From: CAYYIS01 sp964470965
GTDB taxonomy: Bacteria; JAAXHH01; JABIQT01
NCBI GenBank assembly: GCA_964470965.1
Contig: CAYYIS010000001.1
Span: forward strand, 124,001-188,000
DNA: 64,000 bases
Reading direction: 5' to 3'
The notes below the pieces were generated by a model, which was not told the DNA's origin, did no database searches, and worked only from the letters and a program-made list of their open reading frames with translations. Positions 16,100-26,000 of this stretch are shown one piece after another (positions within the stretch are counted from its first letter, which is position 1; each line of letters begins with the position of its first letter). The position numbers were made by a program, and so were the translations under genes.

Positions 16100-17815
16100 A
16101 TGAATAGGTCCCTTCAACGTGACGCCTCGCTCATCCCGATCCTGTTGGCTCTGTCCCTTGCCTGTGCACAGGAGGGAATTCCGCCGGGTGGTCCTCAGGA
16201 CACTTTCCCCCCGTACATAGTTTCCACGACGCCAGAAACCGGAAAAACTAATATCTCCTCTGATGTATCACCGCGGTTTGTATTCAATGAACGTATGGAT
16301 GAGCGATCGGTGGAGGAGTCTCTCTTTATTTCGCCCGTGATCCCGTTCGAGTTGGACGCCAACTGGAGTGGCACGGCATTCACCCTTCTTTTCGAACAAC
16401 CGCTACTGGAGGAGCGAACGTACGTTATCACCATGGCATCCGGAGCACGGGACGTCCGTGGCAACGCTATGACCGAATCGGTTGTTCTTGCCTTGTCCAC
16501 TGGTGCAGAGATAGACCAGGGAGAGATAGCAGGCGTGGTTGCCACCGGAGGGCTCAGCGTGACCGGCGCTTACGTGTGGGCATATAATCTCCGCACGCCC
16601 GAAGACCCTAACCCCCGGATTAGGCTGCCGGACTATATCGGGCAGACCGGTCAGGGTGGGCGGTTTAAATTTACCAACCTGTCTCCTGGAGTGTATCGAA
16701 TATTCGCATTTTTGGACAGGGCGCGCGACAGACGCTACAGCGCCGGTGAGGATCCATTCGCCGTCCCCACGTCCGATGTCACGCTGACCCCTGGACAGAC
16801 TAAAGTTAAGAACAGGCGTCTAGAGCTGGCACTTCGTCATACCGCGTCCCTGGCCCTGCGCTCCGCCCGGGCCGACCACCGGTCCCGTGTCGCCCTGCGT
16901 TTCAGCAAGCCGCTTGATTTTCAAAATATACCCAAGCCCGCTTCTTTCCGCATCGGGACACTGGATGGCGGAACCGCGCTGCCAGTAATCACGGCGTATC
17001 CGATGCCGTTGGATTCCTCGTCGATCGTCCTGGTCACCGCACCCCAGGTAGCCGGACAGAAATACAGGGTGACAGTCTCGGGCCTGAGGGACGAATCCGT
17101 CAATCTGCTCGCATCCGACAGTGTTTCGGCTTCTTTTTCCGGGAGCGGTGAGCCGGATGTGGTGCCCCCCTCGCTTGTACGTAGCGTACCGGCTGACAGC
17201 GCAGGAGATGTGCTGCTCGCGTCCGATGTCCGTTTCACGTTTAACGAGCCGGTGCGTGCAGACAGCGCGGCTATCGTACTGTTTGATCGGGATGGGCAAT
17301 CGATAGAAGCCACGTTACTGTGGGTTGATTCCTTGCATGTAAGGCTGATTCCTGCAGCCGCGCTTCTTAGGGACGAGGCGTATACAGCCCAGGTGCACAC
17401 AGGGCTTGTCCGGGACCGGGCAGGCAATACCATGAACCTTCCTGAGACAATTCCAGACACGTTGAAGGTAACGTTTTACACTGTGGACCCCCAAAACTTC
17501 GGTATGGTTACCGGTGTTGTCACGGATGAAGCTCCGGATAGCACCGGTGAAATTATCATAACATTAACAAATGCGGAAGACGATGGGCATCGGTATCGCA
17601 CTGTAGTCCCGTTCCCCGGCACGTATCGTTTCAATGCGATGCTGCCTGGATTGTATCTCGCCTTCGCGTTTCGTGATTCAGACGGAAACGGTCGTTTATC
17701 GCATGGCAGGTCGGTTCCTTTCCTGCCTGCCGAACGCACCACTGCCCGGGCGGACACGATCCTCGTTCGGTCCGGCTGGGAAACGGAGCAGGTGGACCTG
17801 GTATTTGACCCATGA
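16100..17815 (+). CDS. Ig-like (Big_5/SbsA-type) domain lipoprotein
   Basis: A 571-residue exported protein. The N-terminal signal peptide ends in a lipobox (SLAC, residues about 19-22), followed by the PPGGPQDTFPP linker typical of outer-membrane Ig-like proteins in the FCB group. At least two Big_5-like beta-sandwich repeats are visible, each starting with a 'P..d....v..' phrase and a RFVFNERMD or RFTFNEPVR core (about residues 35-135 and 345-450). Carboxypeptidase-regulatory-like segments (GVYRIFAFLDRARD; GLYLAFAFRDSDGNG) lie between and at the end. Function is unknown; likely a cell-surface structural or cell-envelope protein. Confidence 0.75.
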   Translation: MNRSLQRDASLIPILLALSLACAQEGIPPGGPQDTFPPYIVSTTPETGKTNISSDVSPRFVFNERMDERSVEESLFISPVIPFELDANWSGTAFTLLFEQPLLEERTYVITMASGARDVRGNAMTESVVLALSTGAEIDQGEIAGVVATGGLSVTGAYVWAYNLRTPEDPNPRIRLPDYIGQTGQGGRFKFTNLSPGVYRIFAFLDRARDRRYSAGEDPFAVPTSDVTLTPGQTKVKNRRLELALRHTASLALRSARADHRSRVALRFSKPLDFQNIPKPASFRIGTLDGGTALPVITAYPMPLDSSSIVLVTAPQVAGQKYRVTVSGLRDESVNLLASDSVSASFSGSGEPDVVPPSLVRSVPADSAGDVLLASDVRFTFNEPVRADSAAIVLFDRDGQSIEATLLWVDSLHVRLIPAAALLRDEAYTAQVHTGLVRDRAGNTMNLPETIPDTLKVTFYTVDPQNFGMVTGVVTDEAPDSTGEIIITLTNAEDDGHRYRTVVPFPGTYRFNAMLPGLYLAFAFRDSDGNGRLSHGRSVPFLPAERTTARADTILVRSGWETEQVDLVFDP

Positions 17816-17851
17816 AGAAATGAAAATTCCGGTTACTGGCCCGTTTTAATA

Positions 17852-17880
17852 TTGACACCATATGGGTGACAGTCCATATT
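17852..17880 (+). promoter_or_regulatory. Promoter for the phytanoyl-CoA dioxygenase gene
   Basis: TTGACA at 17852-17857, 17-base spacer, CATATT at 17875-17880. Transcription would start near 17887. An upstream in-frame start at 17862 would lie inside this promoter, which supports the ATG at 17988. Confidence 0.5.
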
Positions 17881-17987
17881 GCAGGGCGTTAGTTCGCATT
17901 ATCGAAACCCATGATTTTATGTTGGACGCAAGATACTGGCATTTTATTACTGCAGTTCCAGAAATGGTGATTAAACGGGAGTACGGT

Positions 17988-18845
17988 ATGAATTGCGCAT
18001 TGGATGAAGTGGTGGACACGCTGAATAGAGACGGTGTAGTAACCGTAGAAGGGGTGTTTACCGACAGTGAGATGGATCAGTTCCGCGGGCACCTGAGACA
18101 GACGATCGACGAAGCCTCTCAGGTTGAGATGTACAAAGGCCGTCCAACAGACAAACTTCTGGGTAGGTCGAACGATACGATCTGGTTGCTTTGGGATTTG
18201 TATGCCGTCTGCGAGGAAGGGCTCAAATTCACCCGTCACCCTGCGATCCTGGCGTTTTTGGAGGCTGCACTAGGGGAACCGATAGTACATGCCAGCATGG
18301 GCACTATGTTCGATAAGGTTGCCGGCGGTGATGCGGCAATCGGATGGCACCAGGATACGTTTTTCATTCTCGTACCGCCGGAAGGGAAGGACATAAACCT
18401 GGATGATTACTGGCATCAGTTCGGGCATGTCAACGTGCGACCAAACCAGATGAGATTCGAAGAGGATTATTATAAAAAGACCATCATCGTCCGTATTAAC
18501 GTGGACCCGCAGACACTGCAGAACGGATGCATGCGCGTCATCCCAGGCTCGTATCTTGAAGGGCCGATGGAACTCAAAGGGGGGCAAGACGAATACCTGG
18601 CCACCCATGAGGCGGAGGCGATTGACTGCACTGCGGGGCAGGGTAGTGTAACGTTCTATTATCCGACTACGTTTCATGCCTCCTCAATCAGTACAGCGCC
18701 TACTGGCACCCACCGTTGTGCGGCGGCGCACCGGGTCCGGGCGCAGAACCTGAAAATTCCGGAATGGGACTGGCCTTCCGATTGGGAACCGGGATGCGTC
18801 CCGGCCATACCCGAATCCGGATTTGCGCTCAATCCATTTATATAG
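17988..18845 (+). CDS. Phytanoyl-CoA dioxygenase (PhyH) family protein
   Basis: Fe(II)/2-oxoglutarate-dependent dioxygenase of about 285 residues. The iron ligands are visible as GWHQD (His, Asp) and the distal His in TTFHASS, with a downstream Arg (HRCAAAHRV) for 2-oxoglutarate. VRINVDPQTLQNGCMRVIPGSYLEG is the family core. Substrate is unknown; families like this in Latescibacteria-type genomes are numerous and rarely act on phytanoyl-CoA. The start is fixed by GGGAG six bases before ATG 17988. A decayed relative lies at 25990. Confidence 0.85.
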   Translation: MNCALDEVVDTLNRDGVVTVEGVFTDSEMDQFRGHLRQTIDEASQVEMYKGRPTDKLLGRSNDTIWLLWDLYAVCEEGLKFTRHPAILAFLEAALGEPIVHASMGTMFDKVAGGDAAIGWHQDTFFILVPPEGKDINLDDYWHQFGHVNVRPNQMRFEEDYYKKTIIVRINVDPQTLQNGCMRVIPGSYLEGPMELKGGQDEYLATHEAEAIDCTAGQGSVTFYYPTTFHASSISTAPTGTHRCAAAHRVRAQNLKIPEWDWPSDWEPGCVPAIPESGFALNPFI

Positions 18846-18865
18846 ACGAACCGACCGTTAATGGC

Positions 18866-18904
18866 AAACCCCACTCAAGTAAATCAGAGTGGGGTTTCTT
18901 TTTT
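18866..18904 (+). terminator. Rho-independent terminator
   Basis: AAACCCCACTC at 18866-18876 pairs perfectly with GAGTGGGGTTT at 18887-18897 around a 10-base loop, followed by CTTTTTTG. It closes the PhyH transcript before the convergent ABC binding-protein gene; the A-run on the other side could let it act in both directions. Confidence 0.85.
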
Positions 18905-18945
18905 GTACTATATGAACTGCTAACTAATCCTGATCGTTACTTGTT

Positions 18946-20643
18946 CTACCGCTTGTTGTTCCCGATATAATACATCGCATAGGATGGGGTCAGGCCGCTC
19001 CAGCGTCTGTCGCCGTATTTGTTGGGTATCAGACCCTTCAACCAGGGTTTGTTAAGGCTCGAATTGACAAGGTTATAGAGAAAGACACCTGCGGCATCTC
19101 GCGCCAGAATTTCCTCCGCGTTCTGGTACATGGCGATTCTTTTTCCTTCATCAAATTCCTGCGCAGCAGCATCCACCAGACGGTCGAACTCATCGTTCTG
19201 CCAGTCCTGTCGTCCGGATCCTGGCGGTTGTGACCGCCAGGGAACCGCGATCATATCACTCGGATCCGGATAATCCATGTTGAACCACAGGAATCCCCAT
19301 GGAATATTGTGGTTTCGCATCCGTTCGTTGAAGACCATGGTCGTTTGCTGACGTAGTGAGGTATTTATGTTCAAATGTTCTTTCAGCATTTCCTGAATCG
19401 CCACTACCACATTCCACTCATCCGGCGAAGGCGGAGAGCCTCTGATCGACAGTTCAAGTGGCGGCAATCCGCGGCCGTTCGGGTAGCCGGCTTCCGAGAG
19501 CAGACGTTCGGCCAGTTGGGGATCAAACGCTTGAAAGGGCTTGAGTCGGTCGACCTGGTACGCTGGAAAACCTTTGGGCAACATTCCGTATGCGGGTGTC
19601 GCCGCGCCGCCCAGAACCACCTTGCAGATCGCCTCACGGTCGATGGCATGAGCAATGGCCTGCCGCAGTTTTTTATTATCAAATGGCGGCTTCTTCGTCT
19701 GGAAAATAGTATAAATAGTACCGAAATTCGGAAACGTGATCAGTTCCTGACTCAGGACAGGATCTTTCTTGGCCCGCTGAAAATCCGGCCCGCTGATGCC
19801 TATTTTATCGAACTCGTTGTTCTCATAGGATGGCAGTCCCTGCCATCCTGGTAATACGAATTTAAAATCGAGTTTTTCAAGATACCCCTTGAAAGGACCG
19901 TTGTAGTTGGCATTGAGGGCGAACGTCATGCCGGCACCCTGGTCCCAGGTATCGAGTCGCCAGGTTGAGTTGGACACATTGTTGTCCAATTCACTCCATT
20001 TTTGACCAAATTTCTCCACCTGCCAGCGCGGTGCCGGTACAGACGTGAAGAAGGCAGTAACATATGGGAAGAAGGAGCAGGGTGCCTCGGTTTCGATCTC
20101 GAGCGTCATCTCATCGACGGCCCGAACGCCCACCGTCGTTGGATCTTTGGTTTCCCCGGTGTTGAAAGCCCGGGCACCCTTGATCGGATAGTAAAAGTAG
20201 GCGAAGATGTTGCCGGATTCCGGATCGATCAAACGCTGAAACGACCACTCAAAGTCATAGGCTGTGACCGGCCGTCCATCGCTCCATTTACCACCTGGGC
20301 GCATCTTGAACGTCCAGGTTAAATTATCTTCGCTGACACTCCAGGATTCGGCTGCCGCCGGTTTGAGTTCGAGGTCCTCGTTGAACACAAGCAGTTGTTC
20401 AAACAAAAACGCTATAAACTGTGCATCGAAGAGTGCAATCCCTACATCGAGCGTGGACGGTTCGACCAGAGGTTGGCGAAATACCTGCTGATCCAGTGGC
20501 GCCGCATCGGCCGGAAGTTGCCTACCAACGCTGTTCACCATAGACTCGTTTTTACCGGTGGACTCCTTTTCCGAGGGGGATCCGCAGGCGGTGATCAGCA
20601 GACAGAGAATGGCGGTCAGGAGATATTTTACCGATAGGTTCAT
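18946..20643 (-). CDS. ABC transporter substrate-binding lipoprotein, family 5 (OppA-like)
   Basis: Extracytoplasmic solute-binding protein of 565 residues with a lipoprotein signal (LLITAC lipobox) from the ATG at 20643. SBP_bac_5 features: FRQPLVEPSTLDVG, AAESWSVSEDNLTWTFKMRPGGKWSDG, KKLRQAIAHAIDREAI, and AERLLSEAGYPNG. Such proteins bind peptides or, in some lineages, oligosaccharides. No permease or ATPase gene is adjacent. It follows the TIM-barrel isomerase by 25 bases on the minus strand, so sugar-related uptake is plausible. Confidence 0.85.
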   Translation of the reverse strand: MNLSVKYLLTAILCLLITACGSPSEKESTGKNESMVNSVGRQLPADAAPLDQQVFRQPLVEPSTLDVGIALFDAQFIAFLFEQLLVFNEDLELKPAAAESWSVSEDNLTWTFKMRPGGKWSDGRPVTAYDFEWSFQRLIDPESGNIFAYFYYPIKGARAFNTGETKDPTTVGVRAVDEMTLEIETEAPCSFFPYVTAFFTSVPAPRWQVEKFGQKWSELDNNVSNSTWRLDTWDQGAGMTFALNANYNGPFKGYLEKLDFKFVLPGWQGLPSYENNEFDKIGISGPDFQRAKKDPVLSQELITFPNFGTIYTIFQTKKPPFDNKKLRQAIAHAIDREAICKVVLGGAATPAYGMLPKGFPAYQVDRLKPFQAFDPQLAERLLSEAGYPNGRGLPPLELSIRGSPPSPDEWNVVVAIQEMLKEHLNINTSLRQQTTMVFNERMRNHNIPWGFLWFNMDYPDPSDMIAVPWRSQPPGSGRQDWQNDEFDRLVDAAAQEFDEGKRIAMYQNAEEILARDAAGVFLYNLVNSSLNKPWLKGLIPNKYGDRRWSGLTPSYAMYYIGNNKR

Positions 20644-20668
20644 AATAATGTTAGCCCGGCCTAAAGAC

Positions 20669-21670
20669 TTACTCGTCTGAAAACGCCGAATCAAACGCGT
20701 GTTCAGATGCTGGGAAATCGATGGCCTTGGTGAAGGCGCACGCTTCTTCGGCGCCGTGTTCGCGGTCCATACCGCTATCTTCCCATTCGATGGAAAGCGG
20801 TCCCGCATAGGCGATTTCATTCAACACCCGGACGATCTCTTCGAAGTTTATGGTGCCCCGGCCCAGGGATCGGAAATCCCAGTAGCGATCCGAGTCGCCG
20901 AAGCTGGTATGCCCGCCGAACACGCCGGCGCGTTTGGGTGTTTCGGACCAGTATACATCTTTCATGTGGACGTGGTAAATCCGGTTGCGGAACGTGCGGA
21001 TGAAGTCTACATAATCCACACCTTGGTAGCCGAGATGACTCGGATCGTAATTGAATCCGAACGCCTCGCGGCCACCGATCGCGTCTATTGCCCGCTGGGT
21101 CGAAGAGATATCGAATGCTATTTCGGTGGGGTGTACTTCCAGGCCGAATTTCACATTTACCTCATCGAATACATCGAGAATCGGATTCCAGCGGTTGGCG
21201 AAGTCCTCAAAGCCCGCATCGATCGCGGAAGGATCCACCGGAGGGAAGGAATACAGGAGGTGCCAGATTGACGAGCCGGTAAACCCGTTGACCACACTGA
21301 CGCCTAGGTTGGCAGCAGCGCGGGCAGTTTGCTTCATCTCCTCTGCCGCCCGCTGGCGGACACCTTCCGGATTGCCGTCGCCCCACACATGCGGGGGTAA
21401 AATGGCCTGGTGCCGCCCGTCGATGTTGTCGCACACCGCCTGTCCCGCCAGATGGTTGCTGATAGAGTAGACACTCAAGTTGTATTTCTCGAGGATTTCC
21501 CTCTGACCGTTGCAGTATTCTTTACTTGCCGCACCTTGCTGTACATCGAAATGATCGCCCCAGCAGGCCAACTCCAATCCGTCGAAGCCCCAGCTGGCAG
21601 CCTTCTGGGCCAACTGGTCAAGCGTAAGGTCCGCCCACTGGCCGGTGAATAATGTAACAGGTCGTGACAT
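20669..21670 (-). CDS. Sugar phosphate isomerase/epimerase (AP endonuclease 2-like TIM barrel)
   Basis: A 333-residue TIM-barrel protein of the xylose-isomerase-like superfamily. Metal-site features are visible: GLEVHPTE (Glu, His), FNYDPSHLGYQG (Asp, His), YHVHMKDVYW (His) and IEWEDSGMD (Glu). Such proteins next to Gfo/Idh oxidoreductases usually act in sugar or inositol catabolism. Lies 26 bases downstream of the Gfo/Idh gene and upstream of the binding protein, forming a three-gene set. Confidence 0.85.
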   Translation of the reverse strand: MSRPVTLFTGQWADLTLDQLAQKAASWGFDGLELACWGDHFDVQQGAASKEYCNGQREILEKYNLSVYSISNHLAGQAVCDNIDGRHQAILPPHVWGDGNPEGVRQRAAEEMKQTARAAANLGVSVVNGFTGSSIWHLLYSFPPVDPSAIDAGFEDFANRWNPILDVFDEVNVKFGLEVHPTEIAFDISSTQRAIDAIGGREAFGFNYDPSHLGYQGVDYVDFIRTFRNRIYHVHMKDVYWSETPKRAGVFGGHTSFGDSDRYWDFRSLGRGTINFEEIVRVLNEIAYAGPLSIEWEDSGMDREHGAEEACAFTKAIDFPASEHAFDSAFSDE

Positions 21671-21696
21671 AGATAGCTCCTTTTACCCTTGGTTAT

Positions 21697-22869
21697 TTAC
21701 AGATAATTTACCTTTACCCAACTCCGGTTTTCAATCGAAGTAGACACCGCTTCAAGCACTGCTTGATCCTTCACACCTTCTTCGAAATCCGGATGTAGGT
21801 TATTGTTCTCGCCACCGATTGCCTGCATCAGGTCGAATACTTCATGTACGAACGTGTGTTCCCAGCCGATGATATGTCCAGGAGGCCACCAGTGGTCCAA
21901 GTACGGATGGCATCCTTCATTGACGAGGATATCCCGGTAGCCCTGTATGTGTTCCTTGTCTCCGCGGTCGTAGTACTGGAGTTCGTTCATTTTTTCCAGA
22001 TTGAACGCAATCGAGCCTTTACTTCCGTTGATTTCGAACCGGTTGCCGTTCCGCCTTCCACCCGCGAACCGGGTAGCTTCGAAGGAACCGAGTGCGCCGT
22101 TTTCAAAACGGGCCAGGAACAATGTGGCATCGTCTACGGTCACCTTGCCTTTTTTTGCGGATTTCCCGGTGCTTGCGCCCAGGGCAGCATCGATATCATT
22201 GGCCAGTGGGCGTTCCTTGATAAATGTCTCGTCCATGCCGACCACTTCGGCAATGTCTCCAACCAGATAACGTGCCAGGTCAATGATGTGGGCATTCAGG
22301 TCCCCGTGCGGTCCTGAACCCGCTTTGTCCTTCTCAAGTCTCCAGACAAGTGGAAACTTGGGATCCATGATCCAGTCCTGGAGATACACCGCGCGCCAAT
22401 GATATATTTCACCGATTCGCCCTTCGTCGATCAACTGACGGGCCAGGGCGACTGCCGGCACCCGGCGGTAGTTATAAGCCACCATGCTCTTAACGCGTGC
22501 CTTTTTAACCGCCTTTGCCATGGCACGTGCTTCCTCTAGATTGTTGGCCAGCGGCTTCTCGCAGAAGACGTGCTTACCCGCCTCAGCGGCTGCGATTGCG
22601 ATTTCGGCGTGGGAGTCTCCGGGCGTGGATATATCTATCATATCGATATCGTTCCGAGCAATCAGATCTTTCCAGTTGGTCTCGTATTCATCCCAACCGA
22701 ACGTCTTGGCCGCGTCCTTAACGTTAGCCCGGTTTCTTCCGCATATTGCTTTCATCACAGGAACTCCAGCAGCCTCGGGGAAGAAAAACGGCATATCTTT
22801 GTACGCGTGGCTGTGCGCCTTACCCATAAACGAATAGCCGATCAATCCTACATTGATGTTTTTTGGCAT
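21697..22869 (-). CDS. Gfo/Idh/MocA family oxidoreductase
   Basis: A 390-residue NAD(P)-dependent sugar/inositol dehydrogenase-type protein. Rossmann motif GLIGYSFMGKAHSHAY, then CEKPLANN (catalytic Lys in EKP) and a C-terminal alpha/beta domain with GDLNAHIIDLARY. A strong AAGGAGG site precedes the ATG. It begins 34 bases after glyS ends and leads the isomerase and binding-protein genes. Substrate is not readable from sequence. Confidence 0.9.
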   Translation of the reverse strand: MPKNINVGLIGYSFMGKAHSHAYKDMPFFFPEAAGVPVMKAICGRNRANVKDAAKTFGWDEYETNWKDLIARNDIDMIDISTPGDSHAEIAIAAAEAGKHVFCEKPLANNLEEARAMAKAVKKARVKSMVAYNYRRVPAVALARQLIDEGRIGEIYHWRAVYLQDWIMDPKFPLVWRLEKDKAGSGPHGDLNAHIIDLARYLVGDIAEVVGMDETFIKERPLANDIDAALGASTGKSAKKGKVTVDDATLFLARFENGALGSFEATRFAGGRRNGNRFEINGSKGSIAFNLEKMNELQYYDRGDKEHIQGYRDILVNEGCHPYLDHWWPPGHIIGWEHTFVHEVFDLMQAIGGENNNLHPDFEEGVKDQAVLEAVSTSIENRSWVKVNYL

Positions 22870-22903
22870 CAGGACCTCCTTGAGAATTAGGATATGAAAC
22901 GCG

Positions 22904-24502
22904 TTACGACGCTACATGTTCGCCCACGTAGGCTGGCAGTTGATCGATCGGAAGACGGATCTGATCCATAGAGTCCCGGTCGCGTACCGTGACCGTGTTA
23001 TTGTCGAGTGTTTCATAGTCAACTGTGACGCAGAACGGTGTGCCGATTTCGTCCTGCCGGCGATACAGCTTGCCGATGGCACCAGTATCATCGTAAACTG
23101 TGCGGATGCGACCACCGACCTGCAGGGATTTCCGGATGTTCTTTGCGGTTGAGACGAGATCATCGTCGTTACGCTTGAGGGGGAAGACAGCAACTTTGAC
23201 CGGGGCCAGATGCGGTTTGAGATGCAGCACGGTGCGGTAATGATCTTCAATGACCTTCTGCGACTGACCGCGTAGTTTTTTGCCCAGCTGGATCCGATCT
23301 GCCCCCGGCATGGCGAGCAGCGCGTTGATTTGAGGCATTTTTTCAAGTATATCCTGAGCAATCGATTCACCGAACGCCTGTAACCCGTCACGTAAATCTG
23401 TAGGCAGTTTCTCATTTTTTGAGACTGACTGGTTGAATGCATCCAGGCCATCCGAGACGATTTTAAGTCTGCCTTCATCCGGCACCTTTACCATCGGCTC
23501 GTCGTATGCCTCGCACAAAACAGCGAGCATACACCGACCCACACCGGCGGACGGTTCCACGACAAATGGGACGATGTGCTTGTTGGAAGGCACATCGAAA
23601 TAGGACAGCCGCGTGGTACTGTCGGCATTCGGCTTAACCTGGGCGGTTAAGTCGTATTTTTCCTGGTACCTTGTGTGTGATCCAAGATCGAAGTCGGTCC
23701 GACTGGCGATACCTTCAATCTCCTCGTATCCGAGCGTGGGATAGGCATACATCAGATCGTAAGTACGCTTAGAATAGTGGGCCAGATCGTTTTTCGGCAC
23801 ATCGTAGATTGAGATGTGGTCCCTTCTGACGCCGATACTCTGCCACCATGCGAGACGGTCCTGCAGCCATTTTTCATGCCACTCGTCCTCTGTACCTGGC
23901 GCCACGAAGAACTCGATCTCCATCATATCGAACTCCCGCACGCGAAACAGGAAATTGCGGGGATTGATCTCGTTCCGGAACCCCTTACCGATCTGGGCGA
24001 TCCCGAACGGTAGCTTTCGCGCGGTGGTTGTGAGCACGTTGTCGAAGTTCACGAAGATACCCTGAGCGGTCTCGGGACGCAAATAGGCAAAGGAATTGTC
24101 TTCCGCTACCGGGCCGACCTGTGTTTTGAACATCAGGTTAAACGGTCGGGGTTCCGTCAGATCTTCCGAACCGCAGGTCGGACAGGTGGTGCCAATGTTG
24201 TCCGCACGGTAGCGGCTTTTGCACTCGCGGCAGTCCACCAGGGGGTCCACAAATGTTTCTTCATGGCCGGAGTGGTTCCAGGTGAGCGGGTTCATCAGGA
24301 TAGCGGCGTCGAGCCCTTCCATGTCGTCTCGTTCATAGACATTGGTGCGCCACCAGGAATCTACGATGTTATTTTTCAGTTCGACGCCCACGGGACCGTA
24401 ATCATACGTGCCCTGAAGTCCGCCGTAGATTTCGGAGCCGGGGTATATGATACCGCGGCGTTTACACAACGATGCGATCTGTTCTAACGATACGGCCGGC
24501 AC
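22904..24502 (-). CDS. glyS: Glycyl-tRNA synthetase (single-chain, alpha2 type)
   Basis: Class II synthetase of the homodimeric form, 532 residues. Recognisable: CKRRGIIYPGSEIYGGLQGTYDYGP at the N-terminus, a CRECKSRY...CPTCG zinc-like insert, motif 2 region FRNEINPRNFLFRVREFDMMEIEFF, and a C-terminal anticodon-binding domain. GTG at 24502 is preferred: AAAGGA lies five bases upstream and the promoter at 24556-24584 precedes it; an upstream ATG in frame would overlap the promoter. Confidence 0.93.
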   Translation of the reverse strand: MPAVSLEQIASLCKRRGIIYPGSEIYGGLQGTYDYGPVGVELKNNIVDSWWRTNVYERDDMEGLDAAILMNPLTWNHSGHEETFVDPLVDCRECKSRYRADNIGTTCPTCGSEDLTEPRPFNLMFKTQVGPVAEDNSFAYLRPETAQGIFVNFDNVLTTTARKLPFGIAQIGKGFRNEINPRNFLFRVREFDMMEIEFFVAPGTEDEWHEKWLQDRLAWWQSIGVRRDHISIYDVPKNDLAHYSKRTYDLMYAYPTLGYEEIEGIASRTDFDLGSHTRYQEKYDLTAQVKPNADSTTRLSYFDVPSNKHIVPFVVEPSAGVGRCMLAVLCEAYDEPMVKVPDEGRLKIVSDGLDAFNQSVSKNEKLPTDLRDGLQAFGESIAQDILEKMPQINALLAMPGADRIQLGKKLRGQSQKVIEDHYRTVLHLKPHLAPVKVAVFPLKRNDDDLVSTAKNIRKSLQVGGRIRTVYDDTGAIGKLYRRQDEIGTPFCVTVDYETLDNNTVTVRDRDSMDQIRLPIDQLPAYVGEHVAS

Positions 24503-24555
24503 AGGGTTCCTTTCTGTAATTCCAGAGAGAATCTTCTTCCATATGAATAGATGGT

Positions 24556-24584
24556 ACCATAATGGAAACACACTGTCCTGTCAA
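24556..24584 (-). promoter_or_regulatory. Promoter for glyS
   Basis: On the minus strand a perfect TTGACA (24584-24579), 17-base spacer and TATGGT (24561-24556). Predicted start of transcription near 24549, about 47 bases before the GTG. Confidence 0.6.
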
Positions 24585-24911
24585 TACTTAAACACATATT
24601 CAGAGGCATTGAATTGGGTTGACATGATGCAGGTCCGTATGCTAAGTTTGAAGGGGTAAGTTAATATTTTGGCACTCTCGTAAATCATGGGGAAAATCTA
24701 GGGGCGGTCTTTTAATGAGATCTCGGTTAAAACGGCCACAATCACCGCTTCGCACATGATGGCGCCGCCGTGGTCAAGGCTATCGTATCGGCGCCATCGA
24801 CATGGTCGCCAGGGGATTGTGAGCCGGGCTGAAAAAATGGACCGAAACGGCCATTGCGACGGAATTAGATTATTGGTTCACAGTTTCATTGTTTCATAGA
24901 AGGGGATTGCC
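24585..24911. other. Gap between glyS promoter and ygfZ
   Basis: About 330 bases with no supported gene. A TTGACA near 24619 with an 18-base spacer to TAAGTT could be a weak plus-strand promoter for ygfZ. Nothing else recognisable. Confidence 0.35.
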
Positions 24912-26000
24912 ATGTCTGAATCATCACTGCATTATAATCATACGTCGGCGGGGGCAACGTTTGTCGATGAATTCGATTGGTCTCTGCCGGCTCACTACGG
25001 TGATGTAGCTGCAGAATATGAGGTTGTGCGGGGCGGAGCCGGAATTGTCGATCTGTCCCATCGCGGTAAAATTCGTATGACCGGTGGTGACCGTCAAGCG
25101 TTTCTGCATCGAATCGTCACCAACGAAATCCGTGCGTTGGACCCGGGGGATGGGACATATGCCTGTATGCTTACGCCCCAAGGCAAAATCATTAGTGATA
25201 TGACGGTCTATGTGAGTGAGGATCACCTGCTGCTTGACACCGAGTCCGGCATGGTGCCAGTACTGATGGAAACACTCGACCGATATGCACTTATGGACGA
25301 CGTCGTCATGGAGGATGCCACGGAACAATGGGCATTGATTGGCGTCGTCGGCCCGATGGCAATGGAGGTTCTGGGTGGTCTGTCCATATCAATCCGAAAA
25401 CTGGCGTACTTACAACATGTTCTGCTCGATTTCCAAGGGCAGGCGGTGATGACTGTCCGATCCCATCGAACGGCGGAGACAAGCTATGATGTGTATGTGA
25501 AGACGGATCAGGCCGAGGCGTTCTGGAACGCTTTGCTGGAACAGGGTGGGAAACGCATCGGATTGGAAGTGATGGAAATACTCCGTATTGAAGCCGGCAT
25601 TCCCCGTTACGGCGCGGAGCTGGATGAACGGATAATCCCCAACGAGGCCGTCAGAGAACGGGCCGTCAGTTTCCAGAAAGGTTGCTATGTCGGCCAGGAA
25701 CCGGTAGTGATGATGGAGCATCGGGGACGTCCAAATCGTATGCTTACGGGATTGAAGATAGACGGAGACTCCCTGCCGGAAAAAGATACCGTGCTGAAGA
25801 AGGATGGTCAGGACGCCGGTTGGATCACCAGCACGGTCCATGGTAAGGCTGTGGACGGCGTACTGGCGCTCGCCTTTGTCCGTCGAAAGTACATGAATAT
25901 GGGTGATCGCCTGACCGTTGAAACGAGCGGTGTCACAAAGGAGGCGGAGATCGTGCCTTTGCCGTTTGTATTGGCAAAGGAGCAGGGCCATGGGACATGA
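24912..26000 (+). CDS. ygfZ: YgfZ/GcvT-fold folate-binding protein
   Basis: A 362-residue tetrahydrofolate-binding protein of the YgfZ family, implicated in iron-sulfur cluster protein maintenance. The diagnostic KGCYVGQEPV is present (about residues 255-264), with upstream GIVDLSHRGKIRMTG and RYGAELDE. The catalytic Asp of true aminomethyltransferases is not evident, consistent with YgfZ. AAGGGGA precedes the ATG. Its final codons overlap the start of the PhyH relic. Confidence 0.85.
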   Translation: MSESSLHYNHTSAGATFVDEFDWSLPAHYGDVAAEYEVVRGGAGIVDLSHRGKIRMTGGDRQAFLHRIVTNEIRALDPGDGTYACMLTPQGKIISDMTVYVSEDHLLLDTESGMVPVLMETLDRYALMDDVVMEDATEQWALIGVVGPMAMEVLGGLSISIRKLAYLQHVLLDFQGQAVMTVRSHRTAETSYDVYVKTDQAEAFWNALLEQGGKRIGLEVMEILRIEAGIPRYGAELDERIIPNEAVRERAVSFQKGCYVGQEPVVMMEHRGRPNRMLTGLKIDGDSLPEKDTVLKKDGQDAGWITSTVHGKAVDGVLALAFVRRKYMNMGDRLTVETSGVTKEAEIVPLPFVLAKEQGHGT